64,000 nt of DNA. It comes from Daphnia carinata (Eukaryota > Arthropoda > Branchiopoda > Diplostraca > Daphniidae). The stretch spans positions 5,207,679-5,271,678 of the forward strand of contig NC_081338.1 of assembly GCF_022539665.2 (NCBI RefSeq), read 5' to 3'. A program made the position numbers and the translations under genes. This document shows, in pieces, positions 1 to 10,394 of this stretch (the stretch's first letter is position 1; the number at the start of each line of letters is the position of its first letter). The notes beneath the pieces are model-generated. The model did not search any database and was not told where the DNA came from. It saw only the letters and a program-made list of their open reading frames with translations.

Positions 1-51
1 GTTGAAAGATTTTATCAAATATACTAATCGTCTTTATATCTTAATTTTCAG

Positions 52-1220
52 AGACCTACAGCTGTGAATATGGTAGCTCGAAATACTACGCATTGTGTGG
101 TGTTGGAGGACTTTTGTCCTGTGGTATCACCCACACTTTGGTCACCCCTTTGGACATGGTGAAATGCCGTATCCAGACCAATCCAGCCAAGTACAAGTCT
201 ATTGTTACGGGTTTCAAGGTATTTTTATTCATTATTTTCAAGTTTTTTTTTTGTGTAGTTTAACATTATATTTTAGGTATCTGTTGCTGAAGAAGGCATG
301 AGAGGGCTTGTCCGAGGCTGGGCACCTACAGCAATTGGGTATTCTGCCCAGGTAATTTATTCTTGCCACATTCTTAACAGCATTTTTTAAAGATAGATTT
401 TTTAATAGGGTGTCTGCAAATTTGGATTCTATGAAGCTTTCAAAATTGTATATGCCAATGCTTTGGGAGAGGAGAATGCTTACGTTTACCGAACTGGTTT
501 GTACCTTGCTGCATCTGCCTCAGCCGAATTTTTCGCTGATATTGCTCTCAGCCCGATGGAAGCCGTTAAAGTGCGTATCCAAACCATGCCCGGTTTCCCT
601 GCAACCTTGAGAGCTGGAGCACCTCTTATTTATCAGTAAGGAGCTTTGAAAGAAGAGTGAACATTGGATTGCCTAATCAAATGTTCCTTGTCATGTAGGC
701 AGGAGGGCTTGAATGGATTCTATAAGAGCCTTGTGCCACTATGGATGAGGCAGATCCCCTACACCATGATGAAATTTGCTTGCTTTGAAAAAACAGTCGA
801 GCTGCTATACAAGTAATAATCTGCTTATTTGGATATTTCAAATCAAAACTAATGTGGATTTACTGTAGGCACGTTGTACCTAAGCCCCGCGAACAGTGCA
901 CTAAGGGCGAACAGCTTGTTGTGACGTTCGCTGCAGGTTACATTGCCGGTGTTTTCTGCGCTATCGTGTCTCACCCAGCCGACACTGTAGTGTCGAAGAT
1001 GAACGCCTCAAAGGGATCCACTGCTGGCGAGACTTTGAAGAAACTCGGTTTGATGGGAGTCTGGCAAGGATTGACGCCCAGGATTATCATGATTGGTACA
1101 CTTACCGCTGCCCAGTGGTTCATCTATGATGCCGTCAAGGTCTGGCTCGGTCTCCCCCGCCCACCTCCACCAGAGATGCCCGAGTCCTTAAAGAAGAAGT
1201 TGGCTGCAGCCCAACAATAG
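52..1220 (+). CDS. Mpcp: Mitochondrial phosphate carrier (SLC25A3 type), 5'-truncated by the window
   Basis: Imports inorganic phosphate with H+ across the inner mitochondrial membrane for ATP synthesis (family knowledge). Five exons are visible: 52-218, 277-351, 409-635, 699-812 and 869-1220, all GT-AG and in phase; the N-terminus lies left of the window. The three mitochondrial-carrier signatures are present in order: [21 protein letters not shown] and [11 protein letters not shown]. Other family landmarks are the [15 protein letters not shown] segment, [10 protein letters not shown], and a C-terminus [16 protein letters not shown] almost the same as vertebrate SLC25A3. Introns are only 56-63 bp. 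A candidate AATAAA lies at 1452-1457, giving a ~230-nt 3' UTR. Identification is very secure; the paralogue number is unknown. Confidence 0.97.
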
Positions 1221-2840
1221 AAGAATTCTGTACCTAAAACAAATTTTATTTGACGACATAACATCCGTTCGTCCGTACAAGCCGTTATTAAATAGTTCTG
1301 CCACCAGTATGAGAATTGATTGCTCGTGATTACTTATCCGTTTTCGGATAAGGATCGTATTACCATCAATGGGCATTCGGCAATGTAGCTTTCCCATGTA
1401 AATCGTCGATAAACGAAAAATTAAAGCGACGGTTGGCTGCAGTGCAACGGTAATAAATATCTGTAGAATACGAAAAATTTTTTGTTAATTTCAAAAATTT
1501 TCAAGCTTGCAATAGAGTTAATGGGAATTCCTATTCGATTGCAATTTCTTTTAGATGAAAACTGACAGATTTAAGATGAAAGTTTTCCAATGTCCTTATT
1601 GACATTGCGAACTTTTGTCTCGGTTTTATCAAACTTCAAGTTCCGAGAGTCAGTTACTCGTGAATCCTGTAGTTCGGAAGCTCTTTTGCAGTAAATAACT
1701 CACCGTTAAATTCTCTGTCGAATACTTACATCAGATTGGAGCGGTATGTGGGTTTGTTGACATTACTTATATCCTGTGTTAATTCGTGTAGTGGTAAGGC
1801 AGAAAAGTTGTGCAAACATTACTTTTGCTTTCACCGCGCGATATTACCATCGCTAGGGCCAACAATATTTCGCATTTTACTAATTTGTTTTATTCCGTAT
1901 TTTCCAGCTTTTTTTCTAAATTTTTGGTTCCCGTGCTAGCAAGATTCAGGCTTAAACTAAAGACCGTTTCAAAATGTACAGCGTAACTGAAATTCAATTC
2001 GAGCTTAATGTAATGAGTTCTAAAGATAAGCGAAGGATGTTCGTGCATCTATTCGAAGTTTTTGACCCCGCCATTTTGTGACGTCTAGTGAAAGGATCGT
2101 GTACTACTAACTTCTAATATTGAAAGGTCAGTTGGTTTCACGGTTTGGAGTACTGTGCTTGTGCTGAATTTTTGGCTGTTGTGCATATATTGCACTACCA
2201 TTTTCATTTGTGTTCTTGATACTTAACTAGACATTTTCAAATATCCACTCTTATAGTGAGATTTTCACGAACTATTTTTGTTGTCAATTTTGCTTTCAAA
2301 TGTAGCTTGCATCATACAAGTTGTAGATGATGCATGCTATAGTTACTATTATTAACACTAAAAATGTTTTGCAAGAAAGTCACGAAAACTAAAAACTAAC
2401 TTAACATGAAGGTGATCGTCGATGTGTAGGATTGAAAAGTGCAAAATGAGTAACTGACGGTTGGTATGTTGTAATGATTAGTAGAAATTGCTTGATAAGT
2501 CATTTCTTATATTTTTCGTGAACTTAGAAGTAAATGTAGACTATTTGTTCATTTAATGGGAGCATGTTTGTGCAACACTGAAAGAAAACAATTACATTAG
2601 ACAGCATTTGATGTAGTTTTGGAAGATCTTTTACAGTCAATACATTTTTATTTTCTATCAGGTCAGTATGATGTGCTGTTACGAACTGCAACTGGACTCC
2701 GCTGTTAACAAGGATGGTGATGTAAAAGGAATTCCACATGCCATGCCCACTAAGCAAACTGATATATTCAGGCAAATGGAATAGACAGAATCAAAACTGG
2801 ATTATTTCTTACACCAAATTCATTTTCAAACTTATTACAC
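1221..2840. other. Intergenic, nothing recognised
   Basis: 3' UTR of the phosphate carrier to about 1460, then AT-rich sequence. Open frames here are short, have no splice support and match no family I know. Confidence 0.6.
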
Positions 2841-2985
2841 AGATCACAGATCCTCACACCGAGCAATCTCCCTGATGGTGATTAATTTAGGTGTGATGCC
2901 ATAGTATCCACAGTTTTAAAGGGGCTATGGTGCCTTTAATGAGAAGTATATAATAGTAAATTATGGGAAATGGTCAATAAACAAT
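2841..2985 (+). repeat. Decayed 3' end of the composite-element arm
   Basis: Diverged but collinear with the 3' end of the arms at 6860-7001 and 62080-62219. A CACCG...CTCCCTGATGGTG block corresponds to the CACCGGG/CCCGGTG hairpin. It is followed by a gggctatggtgcctttaa segment (arm: gggctattgtgcctttttaa) and then ggtcaataaac, with AATAAA at 2976-2981 where the arm has gtcaataaaa. It points right, toward two tRNA-like modules, as in the other two loci. Confidence 0.6.
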
Positions 2986-3215
2986 AAGACAAAATGTTAA
3001 AATATTTCAATTGGCAGAATGTTTGCAGATTGTCTGGATGTAAATCCAGTGTATGCTTAAAAACATGCTCGCAATATGTACAAGCGAAGCAGTTGAAACT
3101 GCGCAGCACGAATTTTTTTAAATTTAAATCTGCTTGTATTGAATCTGAAACCTTCTGTTGTTCTTTGTGGTTGTCACAATGTTAATCTACAAGAAAAAAA
3201 AATGTGGTTGTGTAA

Positions 3216-3290
3216 GTGAATCGTTGCTCAGTGGTAGAGCATCTGCATGGTACGCTGAAAGTGAATGGTTCAACTCCTGTACGAGTCAGA
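3216..3290 (+). repeat. tRNA-like module (degenerate)
   Basis: A D-arm/A-box block gttgctcagtggtagagc at 3223-3240 (GCTC/GAGC stem) is followed by a 5-bp anticodon-like stem TCTGC/GCTGA around a 7-base loop reading GGT at the anticodon place, and a B-box-like ggttcaactcc. The acceptor stem does not pair, so this is tRNA-derived sequence rather than a working tRNA. Confidence 0.55.
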
Positions 3291-3375
3291 TAAGATACTA
3301 TTACATTTCAAATTCTTTATGTCTTCCATTTTCGGAAAGAATAGCTTGTGTTAATTGTTATTATCAAAAACATGA

Positions 3376-3446
3376 TGTTGGCTCAATGGTAGAGCATCGG
3401 CATGGGAAGCTGAATGCTATGGGTTCGATCCCCACTCCTTAGCTCA
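3376..3446 (+). repeat. tRNA-like module (degenerate)
   Basis: D-arm gttggctcaatggtagagc at 3377-3395, anticodon-like stem TCGGC/GCTGA with loop ATGGGAA (GGG in the anticodon place, U33 kept), and a T-arm with an intact gggttcgatccc B box. The acceptor stem is not credible. It is better preserved than the module 160 bp upstream. Confidence 0.6.
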
Positions 3447-3557
3447 AAGAATTAATAGTATAACGCTAGTCTATGTGACCACAGCACTTTCAAACAATGC
3501 ACGCATTAATGGAATTGTAAAATAAATTGCAAACAAAGAAATTTGTAATAAAAGGAA

Positions 3558-3624
3558 TTGCTTTATTGTCCCACCTCCGCCCACAATTCCTCCACTATTT
3601 TACATACATACACAATACATAGAT
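3558..3624 (-). repeat. 3' end of a left-pointing element unit
   Basis: Read on the minus strand this is a purine-rich block of GTGGAGGA-like repeats followed by gggacaataaag; the signal is TTTATT at 3562-3567 on the plus strand. The same arrangement, gtggtggattt...gggcaataaaa, is found at 62631-62680. Both face a pair of tRNA-like modules. Confidence 0.5.
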
Positions 3625-3965
3625 AACCCATTGGCTGCCACGCCATATGCAACCCGTAGGTTGCGTTTCTACAGTCGCTACGCGCAAGTCGGAAGGATTG
3701 CGCCAAGTGGGACTTGCCCGAAGGCAAGTCCGGGCTAGCAGGGCAATAATTCCATTCCGGGAATGCACACCCCTGGAAATCTACTGCCGTGCCGAAAAAG
3801 AGAAGTCCCTATTGGTGCATTGCCTACTATGCGCCTAAAAGCACATGGCCGTGTGCCTTTAGGCGCATTGACGTCTGTTCCCCCCACGGCCGTGGGAAGA
3901 ACAGCGCCCCGTCCCTACAACTACCAAAAAAAAATGGCAGAAAACGGCGTGGCAGCCAATGGGTT
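3625..3965. mobile_element. MITE-like element with perfect 20-bp terminal inverted repeats
   Basis: The ends are AACCCATTGGCTGCCACGCC (3625-3644) and its exact reverse complement (3946-3965). The 341-bp interior is GC-rich and full of hairpins, for example the ggacttgcccgaaggcaagtcc palindrome and a cacggccgtg block. It contains no gene; open frames inside are side effects of the GC content. A relative with the same terminal core GCTGCCACGCC lies at 62718-63037. The family is not recognised; a non-autonomous DNA transposon is the natural reading. Confidence 0.75.
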
Positions 3966-4935
3966 AACTAAACACAAACAAAACAAAACAATACCAAATA
4001 CACGACGTTCCGCGATGACAGCCACTGACGCCGCCGGGGTTGTTATGGATTCCTGAACCTTCGAAGATGGTGTCTGTCTTAGGATGATGATCCTAATTGG
4101 GGAAATGATAAATTAGAACCTGATGTAATTTTCAATCATGAAATCCATTTTACTTACATGGTAGTTTTCCTGAAGGGGCCAAGGCTGCTTCCAATGGCAA
4201 TTTTGAAGCAGGAACTATGATAAACACTGGAATATTTCTATAACAGAGATATTAATCACAAATAAGAATACAAGATAATAGATTAAATTAAGTACCATAA
4301 TCAGCAAATAATATTGAATTCCAAGCATGGTGGAGATTCACGAAATGGTGGAGGTTCTGCAGGGTAATGAAGATTTCCAAATTCTATGATAAGAAAACAT
4401 CATTTTGATGTGATGAAGAACAACAGACAATTTTCTAAAACCATGATGAGCAGTTGAAATGAAACCATAGTGATGGTTTGCTAAGTGGGTGGGCTGCGAA
4501 GACTCAATTCACAGGAAGCTGATGGACAGCATCCGATGCAGCAAATCAGATGAAGACTCTGCAGTTGCAAGAGATTAAAATTTCATACCAGTAACGGAAA
4601 CTATAATTTTATAAGCAAGATACAAATACTAGTATCAGACAGTGGTGCTCAAGTTATACAGAATTATGGTCATTGCTGACCTTTCTTTAGTTTCAGTATG
4701 CTCTCCATTGTTTGTTTCTTAATCCATATCTCAGCAGATGAATCATACCCAACTTCCCGATTCACAAGTTAACACGGCTGATGACTGGGGAAGCCCTGTT
4801 AATAAAAAAAAAGGCCACCCATTTTACTTTTCTCCTCTTACGGCGGTTGAAATAAGGAATATTAGATACTAATACCGTCACTCCGAGTTAAACAATCACC
4901 GAATAATTAACAAAGTAAGAAACTTAACAAATATG
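3966..4935. other. Intergenic, nothing recognised
   Basis: AT-rich sequence between the MITE and the composite element. No coding frame with splice support and no copy elsewhere in the window that I could see. Confidence 0.5.
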
Positions 4936-5126
4936 GCAATATGGCAATCCGTTTTACACAAAAAAAAAAAAATCACACTTTTTTTCTTTTTTTCCGACAC
5001 GTAGCCATCTACCGCTCAGACTCGTTATTACTGGCGTAGGCAATTTCAGTCCATTGGATGCCATTCGCAGTTAGTTCAGTAGTGTGGATGGAGAGAATAA
5101 CGCGTGGCTGGAGGAACAATTGAAAA

Positions 5127-5843
5127 ATGGATAAGATAATATAACAAAAGGATGGTAAGTATAAACATTATTATATTGGTTTTCAATTATTAATTATTGT
5201 TTATTAGATCAAATTATGAAGCTGCCGGCCCAATTATTGGAACAACACATATTAGATAACAGCAAAGCTAAGGATGGTAAGGCCTAATACGTAATGATTC
5301 TATTTATTTGCTTTTATTCATTTGTGTTTTGTAGCTCAAATTTTGAGTCTTCAAGCTCAGCTAGGGGAAAAGAACAAATTGGAATGGAACAGTTTCCAAA
5401 CAGTGAAGGAGGTTTTTCAAAACTCATCTCTAACTGAATGTGAGGATGAGTTGGCATTAGGTGAACACAGCCAGGTACCTAAAGTTTTCAAATAAGAATT
5501 CAAAATAAGTATAGAATTTTAAAAAACAATTATTTATTGCTTAGTTATTCAGTCCACCACATGACAGTGTGTTAAATTTAAATTCTGTTAGTGCTGCACT
5601 AAAAGAATCGTTAGTAATAAGCTCATGCAGTGAAGGAACTGAACAATTGTGGGAACGTATTTGGGCCGAAAATGGGTGTGGTACAGAAACCCAGAAATGG
5701 CACAAGTTCAACATGAAACATGGATTAGGTACTTTTCATTTTTTTCTCTATCGAAACAGTATTTTTAATGCTATTATTTTGCATTCACAGATTTTAACGG
5801 GGGATCAAATCAAGTCTGGAAGTGTTACAGGATGGAAGAGTGA
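5127..5843 (+). pseudogene. Left-arm copy of the element's five-exon gene, nonsense at codon 6
   Basis: Exons 5127-5154, 5208-5276, 5335-5474, 5545-5728 and 5791-5843, separated by four 53-70-bp GT-AG introns and in phase throughout. Codon 6 is TAA here, where the mirrored right arm has AAA and the 60-kb copy has CAA, so this copy is broken near its start. Otherwise it equals the right-arm gene. The presence of introns in every copy shows that the arm moved as DNA and not through a spliced RNA. Confidence 0.5.
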
Positions 5844-5889
5844 GCCTACAGATGAAAAAACACTGAGAGTGCATTACCGTAAGGTGTGA

Positions 5890-6630
5890 GGTAAATTAAT
5901 AGAGTAATGCAAATTGCCTAATGAGAAGTACCATCTTGTGTTAATGAATCCAGTACAACAGCAATCCTTTATAGTTCTGTCACAGCTAGAAGCCTCAAAT
6001 AATTCTGCTTCTCTGTCTAAAGAACAACTTGTCCTTTATGTTCAGAGTGTTGGGGAAACTGGGTATTTAAATGGCCCTAAAGATGTTTTAATTTTGCTGC
6101 TATTGCAGAGATGAACATCATACATGGACTCTTTAGGTATGAAAGGATTTTTCTTCAAATAATTTTGAATTTATGACGAAGAATTTCTCCTCCTTTTTGC
6201 CAACCAGGTCTTATCTACCAAAAAAATTTTATCCAATAGGAAAGGATTTTCATGTACTGGGAAAACAACTATCAACAATGCAACATTCTACAGGTGCTAG
6301 TTTATCATTCAAGAGCCTTATACAATGAAGTTAATCTGCAATTTGTATGTCCTTTCCCAAGCTTCCACCAGAAGTTGAATCTATGAGTCATGTAAGTTCC
6401 ATGATCAACAATTGATGTGTTTAACGGTGTTGTTTTTCTTTTCTCAATATAGGTTAATAGTAACATTGGATCTGAAAAGATTCTTGGTTGGGGCAAGACA
6501 CTGAATAAATTGTATTGATTGGATGGATGACATGACATTGCTATACTTAATTCGGATTCCCCAGACGGTATTTGATATTTAAAAAATTGAAGTGCATATC
6601 TGGGCTCCCTTCTTTTCTGAAGCCCCGTTT
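5890..6630 (+). other. Arm segment downstream of the small gene, possible extra exons
   Basis: An open stretch at 5914-6114 begins PNEKYHLVLMNPVQ. It is followed by a GT-AG-bounded gap (about 6139-6208) and another open stretch reading RSYLPKKFYPIGKDFHV to about 6326. These could be further exons or a second gene of the arm. The stretch is preserved in both arms and, with indels, at 61130-61560. No family is recognised. Confidence 0.3.
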
Positions 6631-6652
6631 CCCCTTGACTCATAATAAGCCC

Positions 6653-6925
6653 GTAGGGGGTCATGCCCCTACTGTACGGTATATATAAAAACAACATATA
6701 CCGAGGTTTGGAGGGCTCTGGCCGGAAAGGGGACGTGGGGTGCCGCGTCGTCCGATGATGTGTTCACGGAGGGTGATGTGGCTGCCCACAAATCCGAACT
6801 AAAGGTTAATCGCTCCTGTAAAAATGTTCCAAATCTTCAGCTCTTCTTCCGGCTTCTCTTAGCCAATCACCGGGTAATCTCCCCGGTGGGTCAACAAGGC
6901 AGTGTCTCCCCCTGCCTGGGTTGAC
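6653..6925. other. Hairpin cluster near the 3' end of the left arm
   Basis: Three near-perfect hairpins lie in a row: GTAGGGG/CCCCTAC (6653-6672), CACCGGG/CCCGGTG (6868-6888), and GTCAAC plus GGCAG pairing with CTGCC plus GTTGAC (6890-6925). The block is much more GC-rich than its surroundings. It is mirrored at about 7924-8196 and repeated at 61871-62142, where the stems are unchanged even though flanking sequence has drifted. It could act as an RNA structure of the element's transcript or as a DNA cruciform; which is inference. Confidence 0.6.
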
Positions 6926-7177
6926 GGCAACTTTTGAAAGGGCTATTGTGCCTTTTTAAAGTTGCAAAAATAATTGTAATGTGCAGAGAATTGTCAATAA
7001 AATTTTTTTTATAAAATATTTTTTGCAAAATTCGTTTCTTTCATTGTCTGTGTTAGCTTTGTTCACACATTACATTAATCAATTTTTTTTTTTGGCTTTG
7101 CTTTATTTGTTTTTGTCACATTTGATGGTAAGGTGACGGGTATTGGTTTATCGTTTATCTGTAAGCATTCTATTATT

Positions 7178-7228
7178 ATCCAGGGATCGAACCCTGGATG
7201 TTCGGCATACCTCGCCGATGCTCTACGT
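7178..7228 (-). repeat. tRNA-like module, mirrored by the one at 7605
   Basis: Reverse-complement partner of 7605-7672: an intact T-arm (CAGGG/CCCTG with a TTCGATC loop) and an anticodon-like stem TCGGC/GCCGA. It sits at the inner tip of the left arm; the inverted repeat ends in its D-arm. Confidence 0.6.
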
Positions 7229-7253
7229 AAGTAATTTTGTATTTTGTTTTACT

Positions 7254-7318
7254 CGTATGGGAACCGATCCCCAGACATTCAGCGTGCAACGCCGATGCTC
7301 TATCATTGAGCCACGAGA
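7254..7318 (-). repeat. tRNA-like module with TGC in the anticodon place
   Basis: On the minus strand: D-arm gtggctcaatgatagagc, anticodon-like stem TCGGC/GCTGA with loop GTTGCAC (U33 kept, TGC at 34-36), then a T-arm whose loop is scrambled (ggggatcggttccc). It lies in the single-copy centre of the composite element. Confidence 0.55.
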
Positions 7319-7418
7319 TATATTTAAATTTTTTATTATCGCATATCATATGTTATCGTCTAGGATGTTTATGCAGTCTTTCACAACTATATGTTTATCT
7401 TTCTATTGCTTCCATAAG

Positions 7419-7490
7419 GTTCTTAGCTCCGTGGTAGAGCTTTTATCTGCGATACCTGTTACCCTGGGTTCAAACCTCAGTAGATGTGTA
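7419..7490 (+). repeat. tRNA-like module
   Basis: D-arm tagctccgtggtagagc (GCTC/GAGC) and a T-arm CTGGG/CTCAG closing a canonical TTCAAAC loop. The anticodon arm is not recognisable. It lies in the single-copy centre of the composite element. Confidence 0.5.
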
Positions 7491-7604
7491 AAAATGAAGT
7501 AGAATATTGTACAAGAGTATATTGCAGAATTGCATTTCAGTTTTATTCTAAGTGTAAATGCAAGTCCACAAGTGACTAGAAAAAAAAGCCAACTTAAAAT
7601 CATA

Positions 7605-7672
7605 TGATTCGTGGCTCATTGGTAGAGCATCGGCGAGGTATGCCGAACATCCAGGGTTCGATCCCTGGATAA
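7605..7672 (+). repeat. tRNA-like module, best preserved of the set
   Basis: D-stem GCTC/GAGC, a fully paired anticodon stem TCGGC/GCCGA with a 7-base loop (GGT in the anticodon place but A instead of U at 33), and T-arm CAGGG/CCCTG with loop TTCGATC. The 7-bp acceptor stem fails at most positions, so it is tRNA-like rather than a plain tRNA gene. It is the mirror of 7178-7228. Confidence 0.6.
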
Positions 7673-9005
7673 TAATAGAATGCTTACAGATAAACGATAA
7701 ACCAATACCCGTCACCTTACCATCAAATGTGACAAAAACAAATAAAGCAAAGCCAAAAAAAAAAATTGATTAATGTAATGTGTGAACAAAGCTAACACAG
7801 ACAATGAAAGAAACGAATTTTGCAAAAAATATTTTATAAAAAAAATTTTATTGACAATTCTCTGCACATTACAATTATGTTTGCAACTTTAAAAAGGCAC
7901 AATAGCCCTTTCAAAAGTTGCCGTCAACCCAGGCAGGGGGAGACACTGCCTTGTTGACCCACCGGGGAGATTACCCGGTGATTGGCTAAGAGAAGCCGGA
8001 AGAAGAGCTGAAGATTTGGAACATTTTTACAGGAGCGATTAACCTTTAGTTCGGATTTGTGGGCAGCCACATCACCCTCCGTGAACACATCATCGGACGA
8101 CGCGGCACCCCACGTCCCCTTTCCGGCCAGAGCCCTCCAAACCTCGGTATATGTTGTTTTTATATATACCGTACAGTAGGGGCATGACCCCCTACGGGCT
8201 TATTATGAGTCAAGGGGAAACGGGGCTTCAGAAAAGAAGGGAGCCCAGATATGCACTTCAATTTTTTAAATATCAAATACCGTCTGGGGAATCCGAATTA
8301 AGTATAGCAATGTCATGTCATCCATCCAATCAATACAATTTATTCAGTGTCTTGCCCCAACCAAGAATCTTTTCAGATCCAATGTTACTATTAACCTATA
8401 TTGAGAAAAGAAAAACAACACCGTTAAACACATCAATTGTTGATCATGGAACTTACATGACTCATAGATTCAACTTCTGGTGGAAGCTTGGGAAAGGACA
8501 TACAAATTGCAGATTAACTTCATTGTATAAGGCTCTTGAATGATAAACTAGCACCTGTAGAATGTTGCATTGTTGATAGTTGTTTTCCCAGTACATGAAA
8601 ATCCTTTCCTATTGGATAAAATTTTTTTTGGTAGATAAGACCTGGTTGGCAAAAAGGAGGAGAAATTCTTCGTCATAAATTCAAAATTATTTGAAGAAAA
8701 ATCCTTTCATACCTAAAGAGTCCATGTATGATGTTCATCTCTGCAATAGCAGCAAAATTAAAACATCTTTAGGGCCATTTAAATACCCAGTTTCCCCAAC
8801 ACTCTGAACATAAAGGACAAGTTGTTCTTTAGACAGAGAAGCAGAATTATTTGAGGCTTCTAGCTGTGACAGAACTATAAAGGATTGCTGTTGTACTGGA
8901 TTCATTAACACAAGATGGTACTTCTCATTAGGCAATTTGCATTACTCTATTAATTTACCTCACACCTTACGGTAATGCACTCTCAGTGTTTTTTCATCTG
9001 TAGGC

Positions 9006-9722
9006 TCACTCTTCCATCCTGTAACACTTCCAGACTTGATTTGATCCCCCGTTAAAATCTGTGAATGCAAAATAATAGCATTAAAAATACTGTTTCGATA
9101 GACAAAAAACCGAAAAGTACCTAATCCATGTTTCATGTTGAACTTGTGCCATTTCTGGGTTTCTGTACCACACCCATTTTCGGCCCAAATACGTTCCCAC
9201 AATTGTTCAGTTCCTTCACTGCATGAGCTTATTACTAACGATTCTTTTAGTGCAGCACTAACAGAATTTAAATTTAACACACTGTCATGTGGTGGACTGA
9301 ATAACTAAGCAATAAATAATTGTTTTTTAAAATTCTATACTTATTTTGAATTCTTATTTGAAAACTTTAGGTACCTGGCTGTGTTCACCTAATGCCAACT
9401 CATCCTCACATTCAGTTAGAGATGAGTTTTGAAAAACCTCCTTCACTGTTTGGAAACTGTTCCATTCCAATTTGTTCTTTTCCCCTAGCTGAGCTTGAAG
9501 ACTCAAAATTTGAGCTACAAAACACAAATGAATAAAAGCAAATAAATAGAATCATTACGTATTAGGCCTTACCATCCTTAGCTTTGCTGTTATCTAATAT
9601 GTGTTGTTCCAATAATTGGGCCGGCAGCTTCATAATTTGATCTAATAAACAATAATTAATAATTGAAAATCAATATAATAATGTTTATACTTACCATTTT
9701 TTTGTTTTATTATCTTATCCAT
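9006..9722 (-). CDS. Right-arm copy of the element's five-exon gene, intact small protein
   Basis: Read on the minus strand the five exons mirror the left arm and give an uninterrupted frame of about 157 codons, starting MDKIIKQKN. Roughly residues 1-55 are polar and rich in Q, K, L and E with coiled-coil spacing. Then comes an acidic stretch and a Trp-rich end around LWERIWAENG...KWHKFNMKHG. I do not recognise a domain and see no catalytic motif; a DNA- or RNA-binding accessory protein would be a guess. The last intron (62 bp) can also be read through in frame, so the C-terminus is uncertain. The left arm has a nonsense codon and the 60-kb copy a 2-nt insertion, so this is the only open copy in the window. 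Confidence 0.45.
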
Positions 9723-10039
9723 TTTTCAATTGTTCCTCCAGCCACGCGTTGTTCTCCAGCCACGCTACTCAATTAACTGCTAATGGGATACAATTAACTC
9801 AAATTGCTTACATGCCTGTAATAACGAAACCGACTGATAGATGGCTACGGGTAGAAAAAAGAGAAAAAAGTGCGATTTTTTTTTTTTTTTTCCGCCATTT
9901 TTTTTTTTTTTTTTATGTAAAACGGATTGCCATACATATTGCCATAAACAAACACACACTTCACTTGCTTATACCATTACTTCCATTTTCTTAAATTTCG
10001 CCATCTAGGGGTCGAGTTTCCACTCATTTTCCACGGTGA

Positions 10040-10394
10040 AAATAAGCACCCGACGAAATAAGCCCGACTCGAGTCGGGCTTAAACTTTTTTCCTGCAAAA
10101 ACTGACACTCATCGGAATTGATTGAATATCACAGGATATATTCAAAATGGAATTCCTATTCCGGGAAAATTGCTATTTTCTAAATTAAGTTAATCGTTTT
10201 TGAAATACACCGAGTATTTAACACAATGCTAGCGCGTCAGTACCCTACAACGCTAGCGCTGTGCAGCAGAAATATTCGGTGAGCGTATGTTGAGAATTAT
10301 TGACTAGAAATCTGACCGGTAGACGGCGATAGCAGTAAAACACGAAAAAGGCCGATATTTTCTTGGGGGGGGGGGGGGGGTTAGCGGGTTGCCA
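10040..10394. mobile_element. Deletion derivative of the TAAGCCCGAC TIR element
   Basis: Positions 10053-10270 follow 58040-58265 of the 2.1-kb element block by block (agcccgac...gtcgggcttaaa, aactgacactcatcg, the ctagcgcg...gtaccctac block). Positions 10290-10394 follow its right terminal repeat (gagaattattgactagaaa...cggtagacggcgatagcagtaaaac...ggttgcc). The middle ~1.6 kb is missing. A run of about 17 G lies just inside the right end. Confidence 0.65.

Larger units (their letters stand above)
4936..9934. mobile_element. Composite element: two ~2.1-kb inverted arms around a tRNA-like cluster
   Basis: The ends carry inverted TGGCAATCCGTTTTAC (left ~4940, right ~9930), preceded on both sides by a second TATGGCAATAT-like copy. 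The inner arms 5115-7227 and 7622-9735 are reverse complements at about 99% identity (paired coordinates sum to 14848-14849). The outermost ~170 bp of the two sides are clearly less alike. Each arm holds a five-exon small gene, then a hairpin-rich segment, then AATAAA (6996-7001 in the left arm, mirrored near 7847-7852). The 394-bp centre and arm tips carry four tRNA-like modules. No transposase, reverse transcriptase or integrase is seen, so the element looks non-autonomous. A third arm copy starts at 60015. Confidence 0.8.

Noticed and set aside
6305-6697. 130-codon minus-strand ORF repeated in both composite-element arms and, shortened, at 61550-61915
   Set aside because: It runs through the hairpin cluster. 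Most differences from the 60-kb copy change amino acids, which is not what selection on a protein would give.
6719-6790. Hammerhead ribozyme in the element's 3' region, suggested by a ccgatgatg string
   Set aside because: The CUGAUGA and GAAA core and the three flanking stems are not present.
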